Part shown: positions 1 through 7,104 of the stretch, in pieces
How positions within the stretch are numbered: position 1 is the first letter of the stretch
Layout: every line of letters begins with the position of its first letter
Assembly: GCA_003447295.1 (NCBI GenBank)
Contig: DLZQ01000034.1
Location: 1 to 17,504 of the forward strand
DNA: 17,504 bases
Origin: Lachnospiraceae bacterium
Lineage (GTDB): Bacteria; Bacillota; Clostridia; Lachnospirales; Lachnospiraceae
Direction: 5' to 3'
Made by a program: the position numbers and the translations under genes
Notes under the pieces: model-generated
What the model saw: only the letters and a program-made list of their open reading frames with translations
Database searches by the model: none
What the model was told of the DNA's origin: nothing

Positions 1-1304
1 ATGGTCTGTTTCTCCTCCATGATGAGGATGTTGTACAGTCCGTATTTGCCGGGACGGGCGTAGCCGGTGTTCTCGAAATTACCGGACATGTTCTTCTGTC
101 GGTAGAGGTAATACGGCTTCATTCCAAGCTTTTCAGCTCCCGCTGCCGCGATCTTCATGGTTTCGTCGGTGTTGTGAAGCATGGAGACGCCGTTCTCCTG
201 GATCCACTGGTTCAGGCGGGATGCACGCTTGATGGCCAGGGAATGAACGGTCAGGCTGTCCGGGGCCAGCTCCACGATCTTTTCGATGGTGCGCTGTACA
301 TCCGCCTCCAGTTCTCCCGGCAATCCCAGGATCAGATCCATATTGATATTATCAAATCCGACCTCTCTCGCCAGCCGATATGCCGTAAGTACCTGTTCCA
401 CGCTGGCTTTTCTGCCGATGATATCCAGGGTCTCCTGCTTCATAGTCTGGGGATTCACGGAGATACGGCTGACCCGGTGACGATGCAGTACCTCCAGCTT
501 CTCTCTGGTGATGCTGTCGGCACGACCGGCTTCCACAGTGAATTCCTTCACGGTAGAGAAATCAAACTTGGACTTTAATGCCGTGATCAGACGGTCCAGC
601 TGCTCCGGTTCCAGTGTGGTGGGCGTACCACCGCCGATATAGACGGTATCCAGTACCTTGTCCTGAAAGTTCTCCGCCACATAATCCATCTCTTTGATCA
701 CTGCGTCCACATAGGCGTCCACCTGCCTGCGGAATGCAGCGATCGGATAAGAGGTAAAGGAACAATAGAGACAGGTTGTAGGACAGAACGGAATCCCGAT
801 GTACAGGCTGTAGCCGCCCTCATAATGAATCTCTTTTAACAGATCCCGCTCTCTCTTCGCAATATCGATTCCCAAGAGTGCCTTCTCTTCGCTGACATAA
901 TGGCTCTGCTCCATGAATTCCAGAATCTCTGCATCACTTCTGCCCTCATCCAGCATACCATAGGCGATCTTCGTGGGACGGATCCCGGTAAGGTTTCCCC
1001 AGGGGAGTTCCTGCCCGGTCACCTTACTTAAAGTCCTGTACAGGAAACGTTTCAAACCATTTTTATAACCATCTGCGATTGTCTCAGATGCCGCATACCA
1101 CAGAAAATCCTCTTCTCCCACACGGATCTTTGCCCCGGTCTCGCCCAGTTCGATTTCCAGACTGACCTGCGGTTCCAGCTCTGCCTGCTTTTCCGGCTTT
1201 GTCTCCGGGGTGATGACTGTGACCTGCTCCTCGGCATAAAAGGCCTTCACCAGAGAATGCACATCGTATTCATAATTGGGATGGGATAATTTCACTATTT
1301 TCAC
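1..1304 (-). CDS. hemZ: HemZ-type coproporphyrinogen dehydrogenase-like radical SAM protein, 3' end cut by window edge
   Basis: Reading from a GTG at 1304 the frame stays open for 434 codons to the left edge, so the last few dozen residues are outside the window. The radical SAM cluster motif CPTTCLYC gives C174, C178 and C181, followed by GGGTPT (about 224-229), the SAM-binding glycine motif. The N-terminal ~165 residues before the radical SAM core, ending in the YEGGYSLYIGIPFC stretch, are typical of HemZ, the clostridial paralogue of oxygen-independent coproporphyrinogen III oxidase. The family is annotated in anaerobic porphyrin synthesis, but many carriers lack a full heme pathway, so the true substrate is uncertain. 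GTG was chosen because the conserved-looking N-terminus (VKIVKLSHPN) starts there, with purine-rich AGGAAAGG and AGGT upstream, and the nearby upstream ATG is out of frame. It follows the MBL-fold gene after a 244-bp structured gap. Confidence 0.9.
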   Translation of the reverse strand, partial: MKIVKLSHPNYEYDVHSLVKAFYAEEQVTVITPETKPEKQAELEPQVSLEIELGETGAKIRVGEEDFLWYAASETIADGYKNGLKRFLYRTLSKVTGQELPWGNLTGIRPTKIAYGMLDEGRSDAEILEFMEQSHYVSEEKALLGIDIAKRERDLLKEIHYEGGYSLYIGIPFCPTTCLYCSFTSYPIAAFRRQVDAYVDAVIKEMDYVAENFQDKVLDTVYIGGGTPTTLEPEQLDRLITALKSKFDFSTVKEFTVEAGRADSITREKLEVLHRHRVSRISVNPQTMKQETLDIIGRKASVEQVLTAYRLAREVGFDNINMDLILGLPGELEADVQRTIEKIVELAPDSLTVHSLAIKRASRLNQWIQENGVSMLHNTDETMKIAAAGAEKLGMKPYYLYRQKNMSGNFENTGYARPGKYGLYNILIMEEKQT

Positions 1305-1356
1305 GTTACTACCTGTACCTTTCCTACGCCTGCATCCGTAAAAACACAGGCACAAT

Positions 1357-1386
1357 TTAGGCACAGAAACCTTTATCTGTGCCTAA
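1357..1386. repeat. Perfect 11-bp inverted repeat in hemZ leader
   Basis: TTAGGCACAGA (1357-1367) and TCTGTGCCTAA (1376-1386) pair perfectly around an 8-nt loop. There is no T-run on either side, so it does not look like an intrinsic terminator. It lies between the candidate hemZ promoter and the hemZ start, so it could be an operator or a 5'-terminal mRNA hairpin. A partial copy of the motif (ACACAGGCACA) sits about 10 bp to its left. Confidence 0.75.
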
Positions 1387-1397
1387 TGCATTACACT

Positions 1398-1425
1398 ATA
1401 ATAACTATCAGAACCCCATTCGCAA
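1398..1425 (-). promoter_or_regulatory. Candidate promoter for hemZ
   Basis: On the minus strand TTGCGA (1425-1420) and TATTAT (1403-1398) are separated by 16 bp, a plausible sigma-A promoter. Transcription would start near 1391, about 85 nt upstream of the GTG start, and the transcript would begin almost directly with the hairpin at 1357-1386. The -35 lies in the outer arm of another hairpin (1422-1453). This is a consensus match read by eye only. Confidence 0.4.
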
Positions 1426-1453
1426 AGCCGCTGCTACGCAGCTTTCCCTTTGC
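1422..1453. repeat. GC-rich hairpin in the MBL-hemZ gap
   Basis: Outer arms GCAAAG (1422-1427) and CTTTGC (1448-1453) enclose an inner perfect stem GCTGC/GCAGC (1430-1434 and 1438-1442) around a TAC loop, with a small internal bulge. There is no adjacent T-run. It is the middle of three consecutive hairpins in this gap and may belong to a dispersed intergenic repeat. Confidence 0.6.
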
Positions 1454-1486
1454 TCATGTGGTTACTTCGCCATATAAATATCATAT

Positions 1487-1521
1487 AATATTCTTACGAA
1501 TGCCAGCATTCGACGAATATT
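1487..1521. repeat. Extended palindrome downstream of the MBL-fold gene
   Basis: AATATTC (1487-1493) pairs with GAATATT (1515-1521), and inside it CGAATG (1497-1502) pairs with CATTCG (1507-1512) around a CCAG loop. The hairpin lies 27 bp after the MBL-fold stop codon, where a terminator might be expected, but no T-run follows on the minus strand. It could be an mRNA 3'-end-stabilising structure or part of an intergenic repeat element. Confidence 0.6.
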
Positions 1522-1548
1522 TAACGCTATTTACATGGCTCTGAATAG

Positions 1549-2211
1549 TTATACACAAAACGGATTATATTTCTTCTCATGTCCGATGGTGGTGCTGTCG
1601 CCGTGTCCCGGATAGACTACCGTCTCCTCCGGCAGAATAAACAGCTTCTCCTTCACCGAACGCACCAGCGTACTCATACTGCCGGTGGGGAAATCGGTTC
1701 TGCCCACGGATTCCTGGAACAGGGTATCCCCGCAGATTAAGAACCCTCCCTCCGGGAAATAATAGCTGACACCGCCCGCAGTATGTCCGGGCGTTGCCAG
1801 AACTTTGATCCGGATGCCATCCAGATCCAGTTCCTCGCCGTCCTTCAGATACACATCGGCGGTGACCGTTACCGGACGCCCCATATCTTTCGACAGGTTA
1901 CTCTTCGTATCCAGCAGGAAATCCTTCTCCGCCTCCCCGGCATAAATTTTCACGGGGTTCTCTCCGTGCTCCCCGGCATAGGCATCCGCTGCCGCCTTCA
2001 ATTCCTCACAGCCACCGATATGATCAAAATGTCCATGGGTCAGAAGGATTGCCGCCGTATGCAGTCCGTGCTGCCCAAGTGCCGCCTCAATTTTCTCTCC
2101 GTGATCCGCGGGGTCGAATACCAGCACTTTATCACTGTTCTCTCTGTATACAAAGTAACAGTTGGTCTGATAGATTCCCAGCGTCATATGTCCGATACGG
2201 ATATTGCTCAT
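1549..2211 (-). CDS. MBL-fold metallo-hydrolase, glyoxalase II-like
   Basis: This 220-residue protein has the full metallo-beta-lactamase-fold metal set. THGHFDH at 58-64 gives H59, H61, D63 and H64; H143 lies in TPGHTAGG, D162 in CGDTLF, and H203 in YPGHGDSTT. The length and the GHGDSTTIGHEKKYNPF ending match small cytoplasmic hydroxyacylglutathione hydrolase-like enzymes. These hydrolyse thioesters in some members, but many bacterial ones have unknown substrates. No signal peptide is visible. It lies 56 bp downstream of rel and upstream of hemZ, the same order seen in many Clostridia, so it is probably transcribed with apt-rel. A GTGAG sequence precedes the ATG at short spacing. The fold and metal chemistry are secure; the substrate is not. 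Confidence 0.92.
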   Translation of the reverse strand: MSNIRIGHMTLGIYQTNCYFVYRENSDKVLVFDPADHGEKIEAALGQHGLHTAAILLTHGHFDHIGGCEELKAAADAYAGEHGENPVKIYAGEAEKDFLLDTKSNLSKDMGRPVTVTADVYLKDGEELDLDGIRIKVLATPGHTAGGVSYYFPEGGFLICGDTLFQESVGRTDFPTGSMSTLVRSVKEKLFILPEETVVYPGHGDSTTIGHEKKYNPFCV

Positions 2212-2267
2212 AATAATCTCACTTTCTGTTTCCCGACAGGTTCCGCCGTTTTCCGGACATCACCTTA

Positions 2268-4586
2268 TCAGCCTGTGGTTCTCTCGATGTCAATGACGCT
2301 CTCGATGCCCCGGATCTTGTCAATGATACGGTTCAGTTCCTCTCTGCCGCTGATCTCGAAGGTCGTCTGCAGCGTTGCCAGTCCCTGTCTGTTGGTTCTG
2401 GTGTTCATGGACATAATATCAATATTTTTCTCCGTCAGCGCCTTGGAAATATCCGCTAACAGTCCGTTACGGTTGTTGGCATAGATCTTGATCTCCGCCA
2501 GATATTTCTCCGCATGTGCCTCCTCCGGCTGCCATTCCGCATCGATCAGTCTCGCTCTCTCCATCTCCGGCAGATTGATGATGTTGATACAGTCGGTACG
2601 GTGAATAGAGATACCTCTTCCACGGGTCACATAACCCACGATCTCATCCCCCGGCACAGGAGAACAGCACTTGGAAAAACGCACTGACAGATCCGCGATA
2701 CCCTTTACCACGATACCGCTCTTAGACTTCATGAGGACAGGCTTGTTCGCACCACTTTGCGCATTTGCCGCATTGTTCTCCGCAATGCTTGCCAGAACTT
2801 CCTCGTTGGTCATCTCTTTCTTATGGTCACGGTCGTACAACTCCTGCATCTTGTTGACGATCTGCCCTTCTTTCAGAGCACCGTGTCCTATAGCCGCCAG
2901 CACAGAATCCCAGTCCCGGAATCCATACTTGCGCATAATGGCATCCATATACTCCTGCTTCTGGAGACCTGCAAGGTTGATGCCTCTGGCTTTGCAGTAG
3001 CCGGAAAGCAGATCCTTGCCCTTTAAAATATTGTCTTCCTTTAACTCATTCTTGAACCACTGGTTAATCTTGTTCTTGGCCTGGGTACTTTTTACCACAT
3101 TCAGCCAGTCACGGCTGGGACCCTTGGAGTTCTGCGAAGTGATGATCTCGATCCGGTCTCCGTTGTTGATCTTATAATCAATGGTCACAAGTTTCCCGTT
3201 GACTCTCGCTCCCACCATCTTGTTACCCACGGCGGAATGAATGCTGTAAGCAAAGTCAATCGGGGTAGATCCTGCCGGAAGGTTCTTGACCTCACCGGTA
3301 GGAGTAAAGCAGTATACGCTGTCGGAGAACAGATCCAGATCGTTCTTCAGCAGGTTCATGAATTCCTTGTTATCCGACATGTCCCGCTGCCACTCCAGGA
3401 TCTGGCGCAGCCATACCAGCTTCTCTTCTTCCTGTACCTCCGGCTTCTTGCCGTCGGAAGCCTCCTTGTATTTCCAGTGGGCGGCAATACCGTATTCCGC
3501 CACACGGTGCATCTCAAAGGTACGGATCTGGATCTCGAAAGGCTGTCCGTTGCTGCCGATCAGCGTCGTATGCAGGGACTGGTACATATTCGCTTTGGGC
3601 ATGGCAATATAATCCTTGAAGCGCCCCGGAATGGGTTTATACATTTCATGGATCACACCCAGTGCCGCATAACAGTCCTTCACCGTCTCCACGATGATAC
3701 GCACGGCGAAGAGGTCATAGATCTGATCCAGCGTCTTGTGCTGGTTCTTCATTTTCTTATAGATGCTGAAAAAATGCTTTACACGGCCATCGACTTTGGC
3801 TTCGATGCCGGCATTCTTAATATGTTCACTGACTTCATCCACAATACCCTGGATATATTTTTCACGGACACTCTTACGAACAGCGATCTTATCCACCAGA
3901 TCATAATAGATATCCGGCTCCAGATACTTCAGTGACAAGTCATCCAGTTCGATCTTCAGTTTGCTGATACCAAGTCTCTGGGCGATGGGACAATAGATCT
4001 CCAGTGTCTCCTTGGCAATCCTCTGCTGGCTCTCCGGCGTCTTGTACTTCAACGTGCGCATATTGTGCAGACGATCCGCCAGCTTGATCATAATGACGCG
4101 GATATCCTTCGCCATGGCGAGGAACATCTTACGCAGGTTCTCCGCCTGCATCTCCAGCTTGGCATCTGACTGTTCTCCGTTGCTGCCGGACAGCGGAATC
4201 TTCTCCAGTTTGGTCACGCCGTCTACCAGAAGTGCAACATCATCACCGAATTCTCTCTTAAGATCCTCTTCCGTCATCACGGTATCTTCCACCACATCGT
4301 GCAGGATACCTGCCACGATGGTCTCTTTATCCAGTTTCAGATCCGCCAGAATGATTGCCACATTCAATGGATGGATGATATAAGGCTCTCCGGACTTCCG
4401 GAACTGATTTTTGTGAGCCTCGCTGGCGACCTTATAGGCTTTCTCGATCATAGAGATATCATCACTGGGATGATATTTTTGCACACATTGAATAAGCTCC
4501 TGATACAATTCATCCGGATTCACGAATTCTTCTGATTTACTTATCTTGTCATCATCAAAAATGACTTCGTTCTTCTCTTCTGTCAT
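2268..4586 (-). CDS. rel: Bifunctional (p)ppGpp synthetase/hydrolase (Rel/SpoT family)
   Basis: This 772-residue protein has complete long-RSH architecture. The HD hydrolase domain spans about 45-200, with H72, the HDVVEDT motif (H96-D97) and D171. The synthetase domain follows, with the basic stretch near 268-280, D291 in YDLFAVR, GRFKDYIAMPKANMYQSLHT at 321-340 and EIQIRT at 351-356. RFKD at 322-325 fits the RXKD motif of bifunctional Rel enzymes, as opposed to the EXDD of synthetase-only RelA. A TGS domain (about 424-485), a conserved-cysteine region (C640-C641) and a C-terminal ACT domain (about 697-772) complete the regulatory half. It makes and degrades the stringent alarmone. The start ATG has GGAG about 11 nt upstream. 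It lies 35 bp after apt, the standard clostridial arrangement, and no key residue appears to be missing. Confidence 0.97.
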   Translation of the reverse strand: MTEEKNEVIFDDDKISKSEEFVNPDELYQELIQCVQKYHPSDDISMIEKAYKVASEAHKNQFRKSGEPYIIHPLNVAIILADLKLDKETIVAGILHDVVEDTVMTEEDLKREFGDDVALLVDGVTKLEKIPLSGSNGEQSDAKLEMQAENLRKMFLAMAKDIRVIMIKLADRLHNMRTLKYKTPESQQRIAKETLEIYCPIAQRLGISKLKIELDDLSLKYLEPDIYYDLVDKIAVRKSVREKYIQGIVDEVSEHIKNAGIEAKVDGRVKHFFSIYKKMKNQHKTLDQIYDLFAVRIIVETVKDCYAALGVIHEMYKPIPGRFKDYIAMPKANMYQSLHTTLIGSNGQPFEIQIRTFEMHRVAEYGIAAHWKYKEASDGKKPEVQEEEKLVWLRQILEWQRDMSDNKEFMNLLKNDLDLFSDSVYCFTPTGEVKNLPAGSTPIDFAYSIHSAVGNKMVGARVNGKLVTIDYKINNGDRIEIITSQNSKGPSRDWLNVVKSTQAKNKINQWFKNELKEDNILKGKDLLSGYCKARGINLAGLQKQEYMDAIMRKYGFRDWDSVLAAIGHGALKEGQIVNKMQELYDRDHKKEMTNEEVLASIAENNAANAQSGANKPVLMKSKSGIVVKGIADLSVRFSKCCSPVPGDEIVGYVTRGRGISIHRTDCINIINLPEMERARLIDAEWQPEEAHAEKYLAEIKIYANNRNGLLADISKALTEKNIDIMSMNTRTNRQGLATLQTTFEISGREELNRIIDKIRGIESVIDIERTTG

Positions 4587-4621
4587 AGACGAAACAGCTC
4601 CATATTATTTTTATCGATGTC

Positions 4622-5146
4622 TTATTTTCCCTCGTAGCAGATGGCTGACTCCAGACGATATTTGCTAATGCGCTCACGGCCTTTCAGTCCTGCCAGTTCG
4701 ATCAGCACTACCACACCGGCTACTTCGCCGCCCAGAGACTCGATCAGTCTGATCATAGCCTCAGTGGTACCTCCGGTAGCGATCAGATCATCCACGATAA
4801 GCACTTTCTGACCGGGCTTGATACTGTCCTTGTGCATCTCGATGGTAGCGGAACCGTATTCCAGATCATACGTGGCAGATACGGTCTCTCTGGGAAGCTT
4901 TCCCTTTTTGCGGATCAATACAAAGGGCTTATGATTATTGTATGCGATCGGTGTTCCGAAGATAAATCCGCGGGACTCAGGACCTACTACCACATCATAA
5001 TCCAGATCCTTGATCTTCTCCTGCATGGTATCGATCGCCAGATGCAGTCCGTCCGCATCCTGCAGTACACTTGTGACATCACGGAAAATGATACCCTTCT
5101 CCGGGAAATCGGGAATGCTCTTTACATATTCTTCCAACTTTTTCAT
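4622..5146 (-). CDS. apt: Adenine phosphoribosyltransferase
   Basis: A type I phosphoribosyltransferase of 174 residues, the normal length for Apt. It converts adenine plus PRPP to AMP in purine salvage. The PRPP-binding loop VLIVDDLIATGGT lies at about 115-127. The N-terminal IPDFPEKGIIFRDVTSVL and VVVGPESRGFIFG segments are diagnostic of Apt. A longer reading would begin at a GTG at 5158. The ATG at 5146 is preferred because the Shine-Dalgarno sequence (AAAGGTG) overlaps that GTG and lies correctly for the ATG, and because Apt proteins usually start just before KLEEYV. It sits between a CBS-domain gene (32 bp upstream) and rel (35 bp downstream), linking purine nucleotide salvage with the GTP-consuming stringent response enzyme. 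Confidence 0.96.
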   Translation of the reverse strand: MKKLEEYVKSIPDFPEKGIIFRDVTSVLQDADGLHLAIDTMQEKIKDLDYDVVVGPESRGFIFGTPIAYNNHKPFVLIRKKGKLPRETVSATYDLEYGSATIEMHKDSIKPGQKVLIVDDLIATGGTTEAMIRLIESLGGEVAGVVVLIELAGLKGRERISKYRLESAICYEGK

Positions 5147-5178
5147 GATTCTACACACCTTTCTCTTATTTAACGAAT

Positions 5179-5613
5179 TTATAGCTGCTTTTCTGCTACT
5201 TCAATCTGTTTTTTAATAAAATATTTGATGATCTCGCTTCGGGTAATAATTCCGATGAATACATTTCTGTCATCGATCACCGGTACAAAGTTCTGCATCT
5301 GCGCCTGTCCCAGCAGTTCTTCCATATTCGTATCGATACATACCGGACGGATCTTGCCGCTCTGGATGATATCCCTTATCGACAGCTTCTCCAGACTTTT
5401 CATGGTAATGCTGTCCAGTTCACTGTTGTGGCTTAAGATATTCCACAGAAAATCTCCCTCACTGACTACGCCCACATACCTGTCCTCGGCATCGATCACC
5501 GGTACCGCCGTGTAGCCGTAGCGTTTCATCTTCTCCAGCCCCTGCCTGATGGTCATATCGTCCCGAAGAAAAGTAACTTCTTCCTTCGGAGACAAAAAAG
5601 ATGCAATGTTCAC
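5179..5613 (-). CDS. Stand-alone tandem CBS-domain protein
   Basis: A 144-residue protein made almost only of two CBS domains (about 8-60 and 76-138), each with the typical V-P-V-I-D strand (VPVIDAEDRYVGVVSEGDFLW and VPVIDDRNVFIGIITRSEII). CBS pairs bind adenine nucleotides and act as energy or nucleotide sensors; stand-alone pairs often regulate a partner protein. The gene starts with GTG at 5613, supported by AGGAGG six bases upstream. It is 37 bp downstream of the DUF308-like gene and 32 bp upstream of apt, so co-transcription with the purine salvage and ppGpp genes is likely. A role sensing AMP/ATP next to apt and rel is attractive but only inferred. No membrane segment or catalytic domain is visible. 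Confidence 0.85.
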   Translation of the reverse strand: MNIASFLSPKEEVTFLRDDMTIRQGLEKMKRYGYTAVPVIDAEDRYVGVVSEGDFLWNILSHNSELDSITMKSLEKLSIRDIIQSGKIRPVCIDTNMEELLGQAQMQNFVPVIDDRNVFIGIITRSEIIKYFIKKQIEVAEKQL

Positions 5614-5650
5614 AATGTTCCTCCTGCCAGTTTTTCTTCTTGTATGCTGT

Positions 5651-6247
5651 TTATTTTTCAGAAGTTATCTCTTCATAAGTGCCTTCCACTGCTTCCTGTT
5701 CCTGTTTGAATCTGCGTAATTTCTCCGCAAAATAGATAGTGGAAAAGCAGTCGCCGACACCACTGAGGATCAGTACCACTCCCAGAACACGGAACAACAG
5801 AATCGCTGCTTTGAACGGATTGTAGATCAGTACCACTCCGAGAATGATGTTGATTGCCGCCACAATAAGAAGTCCCAGCCAGCTACCGTAACCCAGTCTT
5901 TTCAGGTCAATGGCATCCTGCAGTTTGCTACATCCGCTACACAGAACCAGTACTCCCAGAATAAAGGGAATCAGGGAGATGACGATCTCTACCTTGTACA
6001 GGACTACTGCTCCCAACACGATTCCGAGAATACCGAATACAAACTCATTGTGATAATAGTTTTCTCTGGCATCTCTGAGCAGATAGCAGATGATAGAAAT
6101 GAGACCTGCCACGATCAGTACGATACCGATCAGATACCCCAGTGTCTTCTGCATGGTCTCCGGGATCACCAGTGCTACGATTCCTAAGAGAATATACAGC
6201 ACACCGGTAAGAATTGCTTCCCATTTCAATTCTTTTAACATTTTCAT
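5651..6247 (-). CDS. DUF308/HdeD-like six-helix membrane protein
   Basis: This 198-residue protein is nearly all hydrophobic, with about six membrane segments (roughly 10-28, 36-57, 68-85, 87-105, 121-141 and 146-170) and a short charged C-terminal tail rich in E and K. Repeated LGI(V)xLVxPE-like pairs of helices resemble the HdeD/DUF308 family, membrane proteins of unclear function linked in enterobacteria to acid resistance. The frame opens further upstream to 6328, but the ATG at 6247 is preferred. It has a strong GGAAGG site 7-8 bases upstream, and the longer form would read through the terminator-like hairpin at 6284-6320. It lies just downstream of the SEC-C gene and upstream of the CBS gene. 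Function is unknown. Confidence 0.8.
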   Translation of the reverse strand: MKMLKELKWEAILTGVLYILLGIVALVIPETMQKTLGYLIGIVLIVAGLISIICYLLRDARENYYHNEFVFGILGIVLGAVVLYKVEIVISLIPFILGVLVLCSGCSKLQDAIDLKRLGYGSWLGLLIVAAINIILGVVLIYNPFKAAILLFRVLGVVLILSGVGDCFSTIYFAEKLRRFKQEQEAVEGTYEEITSEK

Positions 6248-6283
6248 ATGTAACCCTTCCTTTCCTAAAACTCCTATAACGAA

Positions 6284-6320
6284 AAAGGGGCTCTCTGCAT
6301 ACCTGCGGAAAACCCCCTTT
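6284..6320 (-). terminator. Candidate intrinsic terminator or attenuator after the SEC-C gene
   Basis: On the minus strand AAAGGGG (6320-6314) and CCCCTTT (6290-6284) form a 7-bp stem closing a large loop, followed by a TTTTTC run. It begins 10-15 bp after the SEC-C stop codon. The large loop makes it weaker than a classic terminator, so partial read-through into the DUF308-CBS-apt-rel genes is plausible, especially as no clear promoter was found after it. Confidence 0.5.
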
Positions 6321-6329
6321 GTGTTCAAT

Positions 6330-6833
6330 TTACTTTCTGCCGCAGCACTTTTTATACTTCTTGCCGCTTCCGCAAGGACAGGGGTCGTTGGGATAAACCT
6401 TCTGCTCCTTCACAATAGTAGTGGAAGATTTCTGCTCTTTGTAGAGTTCCTTACGGGTCTCTTCATCGAAAATAGCGTTCCACTCTTCCAGATTGTACAG
6501 CCAGTCAGCCTCTGCCGCTACCATGTTCTTGTACAGAAGAGCCTTATCAAAGCCTAAGTTTACCTCTGTATCCTCTTCCAGATCATCGAGAGGGTTCTTC
6601 TCTACCAGGCTGTCGTTGATGCCATCCAGGAATCCGGTCATGGTCATCAGGGATACCTGATACTTGTCCGCCAGTTCCTTTACCGTGCCCTTTACTACTT
6701 CATCGGGGTTCTTCAGAAGCTGTGCGTAGATCTCCTTCTCCTCCTGAAAATAAGCTGCCCAAAGCTGCTGCAGCTTCTCTTTACCGGTTGCCTCATTATA
6801 TGCTACTGATCTCCATTGTTCCATTAAATTCAT
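6330..6833 (-). CDS. SEC-C motif zinc-binding protein
   Basis: A 167-residue soluble protein ending in [17 protein letters not shown], the SEC-C zinc motif (C-x-C ... C-C) first known from the SecA C-terminus, where it binds zinc and contacts SecB and ribosomes. The N-terminal ~145 residues are helical and acidic and have no domain I recognise beyond resemblance to other short SEC-C proteins of Clostridia. The ATG at 6833 is preceded at a somewhat long distance by AAGGATGG; an overlapping upstream ATG is out of frame and stops at once. It appears to have its own promoter at 6957-6985 and a leader of about 117 nt that starts with a long hairpin. Its biological role is unknown; binding of ribosomes or nascent chains is only a guess. 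Confidence 0.8.
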   Translation of the reverse strand: MNLMEQWRSVAYNEATGKEKLQQLWAAYFQEEKEIYAQLLKNPDEVVKGTVKELADKYQVSLMTMTGFLDGINDSLVEKNPLDDLEEDTEVNLGFDKALLYKNMVAAEADWLYNLEEWNAIFDEETRKELYKEQKSSTTIVKEQKVYPNDPCPCGSGKKYKKCCGRK

Positions 6834-6889
6834 AATTGTAATACCATCCTTACATAATAATTATATATTTAATCATACGATTTATCCGC

Positions 6890-6940
6890 TCAATAGATAA
6901 ACTGCCCAGCCTACAAGCAGTCAGGCAGTTCACCTATTGA
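6890..6940 (-). promoter_or_regulatory. Long 5'-leader hairpin of the SEC-C transcript
   Basis: TCAATAG (6890-6896) pairs with CTATTGA (6934-6940) and, after a symmetric 3x3 internal loop, AACTGCC (6900-6906) pairs with GGCAGTT (6924-6930). The apical part is 17 nt. In the minus-strand transcript this would lie about 10 nt from the predicted 5' end. The -35 box of the opposite promoter overlaps its outer arm. It matches no riboswitch class that I recognise. Confidence 0.6.
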
Positions 6941-6966
6941 CCGAATGATTAATCATAGTATATAAC
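6937..6966 (+). promoter_or_regulatory. Candidate rightward promoter for a small RNA
   Basis: TTGACC (6937-6942) and TATAAC (6961-6966) are separated by 18 bp, a good sigma-A match. No gene follows on the plus strand; instead a strong terminator ends about 160 nt downstream, which implies a short transcript starting near 6973. Confidence 0.55.
6945..6956. promoter_or_regulatory. 12-bp perfect palindrome, possible operator
   Basis: ATGATTAATCAT is a perfect palindrome. It covers the predicted transcription start of the SEC-C promoter and falls in the spacer of the opposite-facing promoter, so a protein bound here could control both. The regulator is unknown. Confidence 0.45.
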
Positions 6967-6985
6967 ATCTTCACTTCAAAAACAA
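6957..6985 (-). promoter_or_regulatory. Candidate promoter for the SEC-C gene
   Basis: On the minus strand TTGTTT (6985-6980) and TATACT (6962-6957) are separated by exactly 17 bp. Transcription would start near 6950, giving a leader of about 117 nt before the SEC-C ATG. The -10 overlaps by two bases the -10 of the rightward promoter. Confidence 0.6.
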
Positions 6986-7047
6986 CAAAAAAATATCAAT
7001 CTCAGATGTATAACGGAGGCGGATCCCGGGCAGACTACTACTATCAT
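6976..7047 (-). CDS. Doubtful 23-residue small ORF with perfect Shine-Dalgarno
   Basis: ATG at 7047 is preceded by AGGAGG (7060-7055) with a 7-base spacer, the best ribosome site in the gap. It encodes a short hydrophobic, cysteine-containing peptide (MIVVVCPGSASV..., ending FFCCF). No promoter is visible between it and the terminator of the upstream HD-GYP gene, and its 3' end overlaps the SEC-C -35 box. The ribosome site is the exact complement of the C-rich motif of the opposite-strand candidate sRNA, so it may be a by-product of that feature. Confidence 0.15.
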   Translation of the reverse strand: MIVVVCPGSASVIHLRLIFFCCF

Positions 7048-7104
7048 CGGACCCCCTCCTTTGATCCTACGGAAGATACGATAATACTTAATCCTCCCCT
7101 TTTG

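Noticed and set aside
3237..3935. 232-codon plus-strand open frame antisense to rel
   Set aside because: It is a shadow of the conserved rel coding sequence, with no promoter, Shine-Dalgarno or family similarity.
6248..6328. Longer N-terminus for the DUF308-like protein starting at 6328
   Set aside because: The extension is read through a terminator-like hairpin and lacks a ribosome site, while the ATG at 6247 has a strong one and begins at the first membrane helix.
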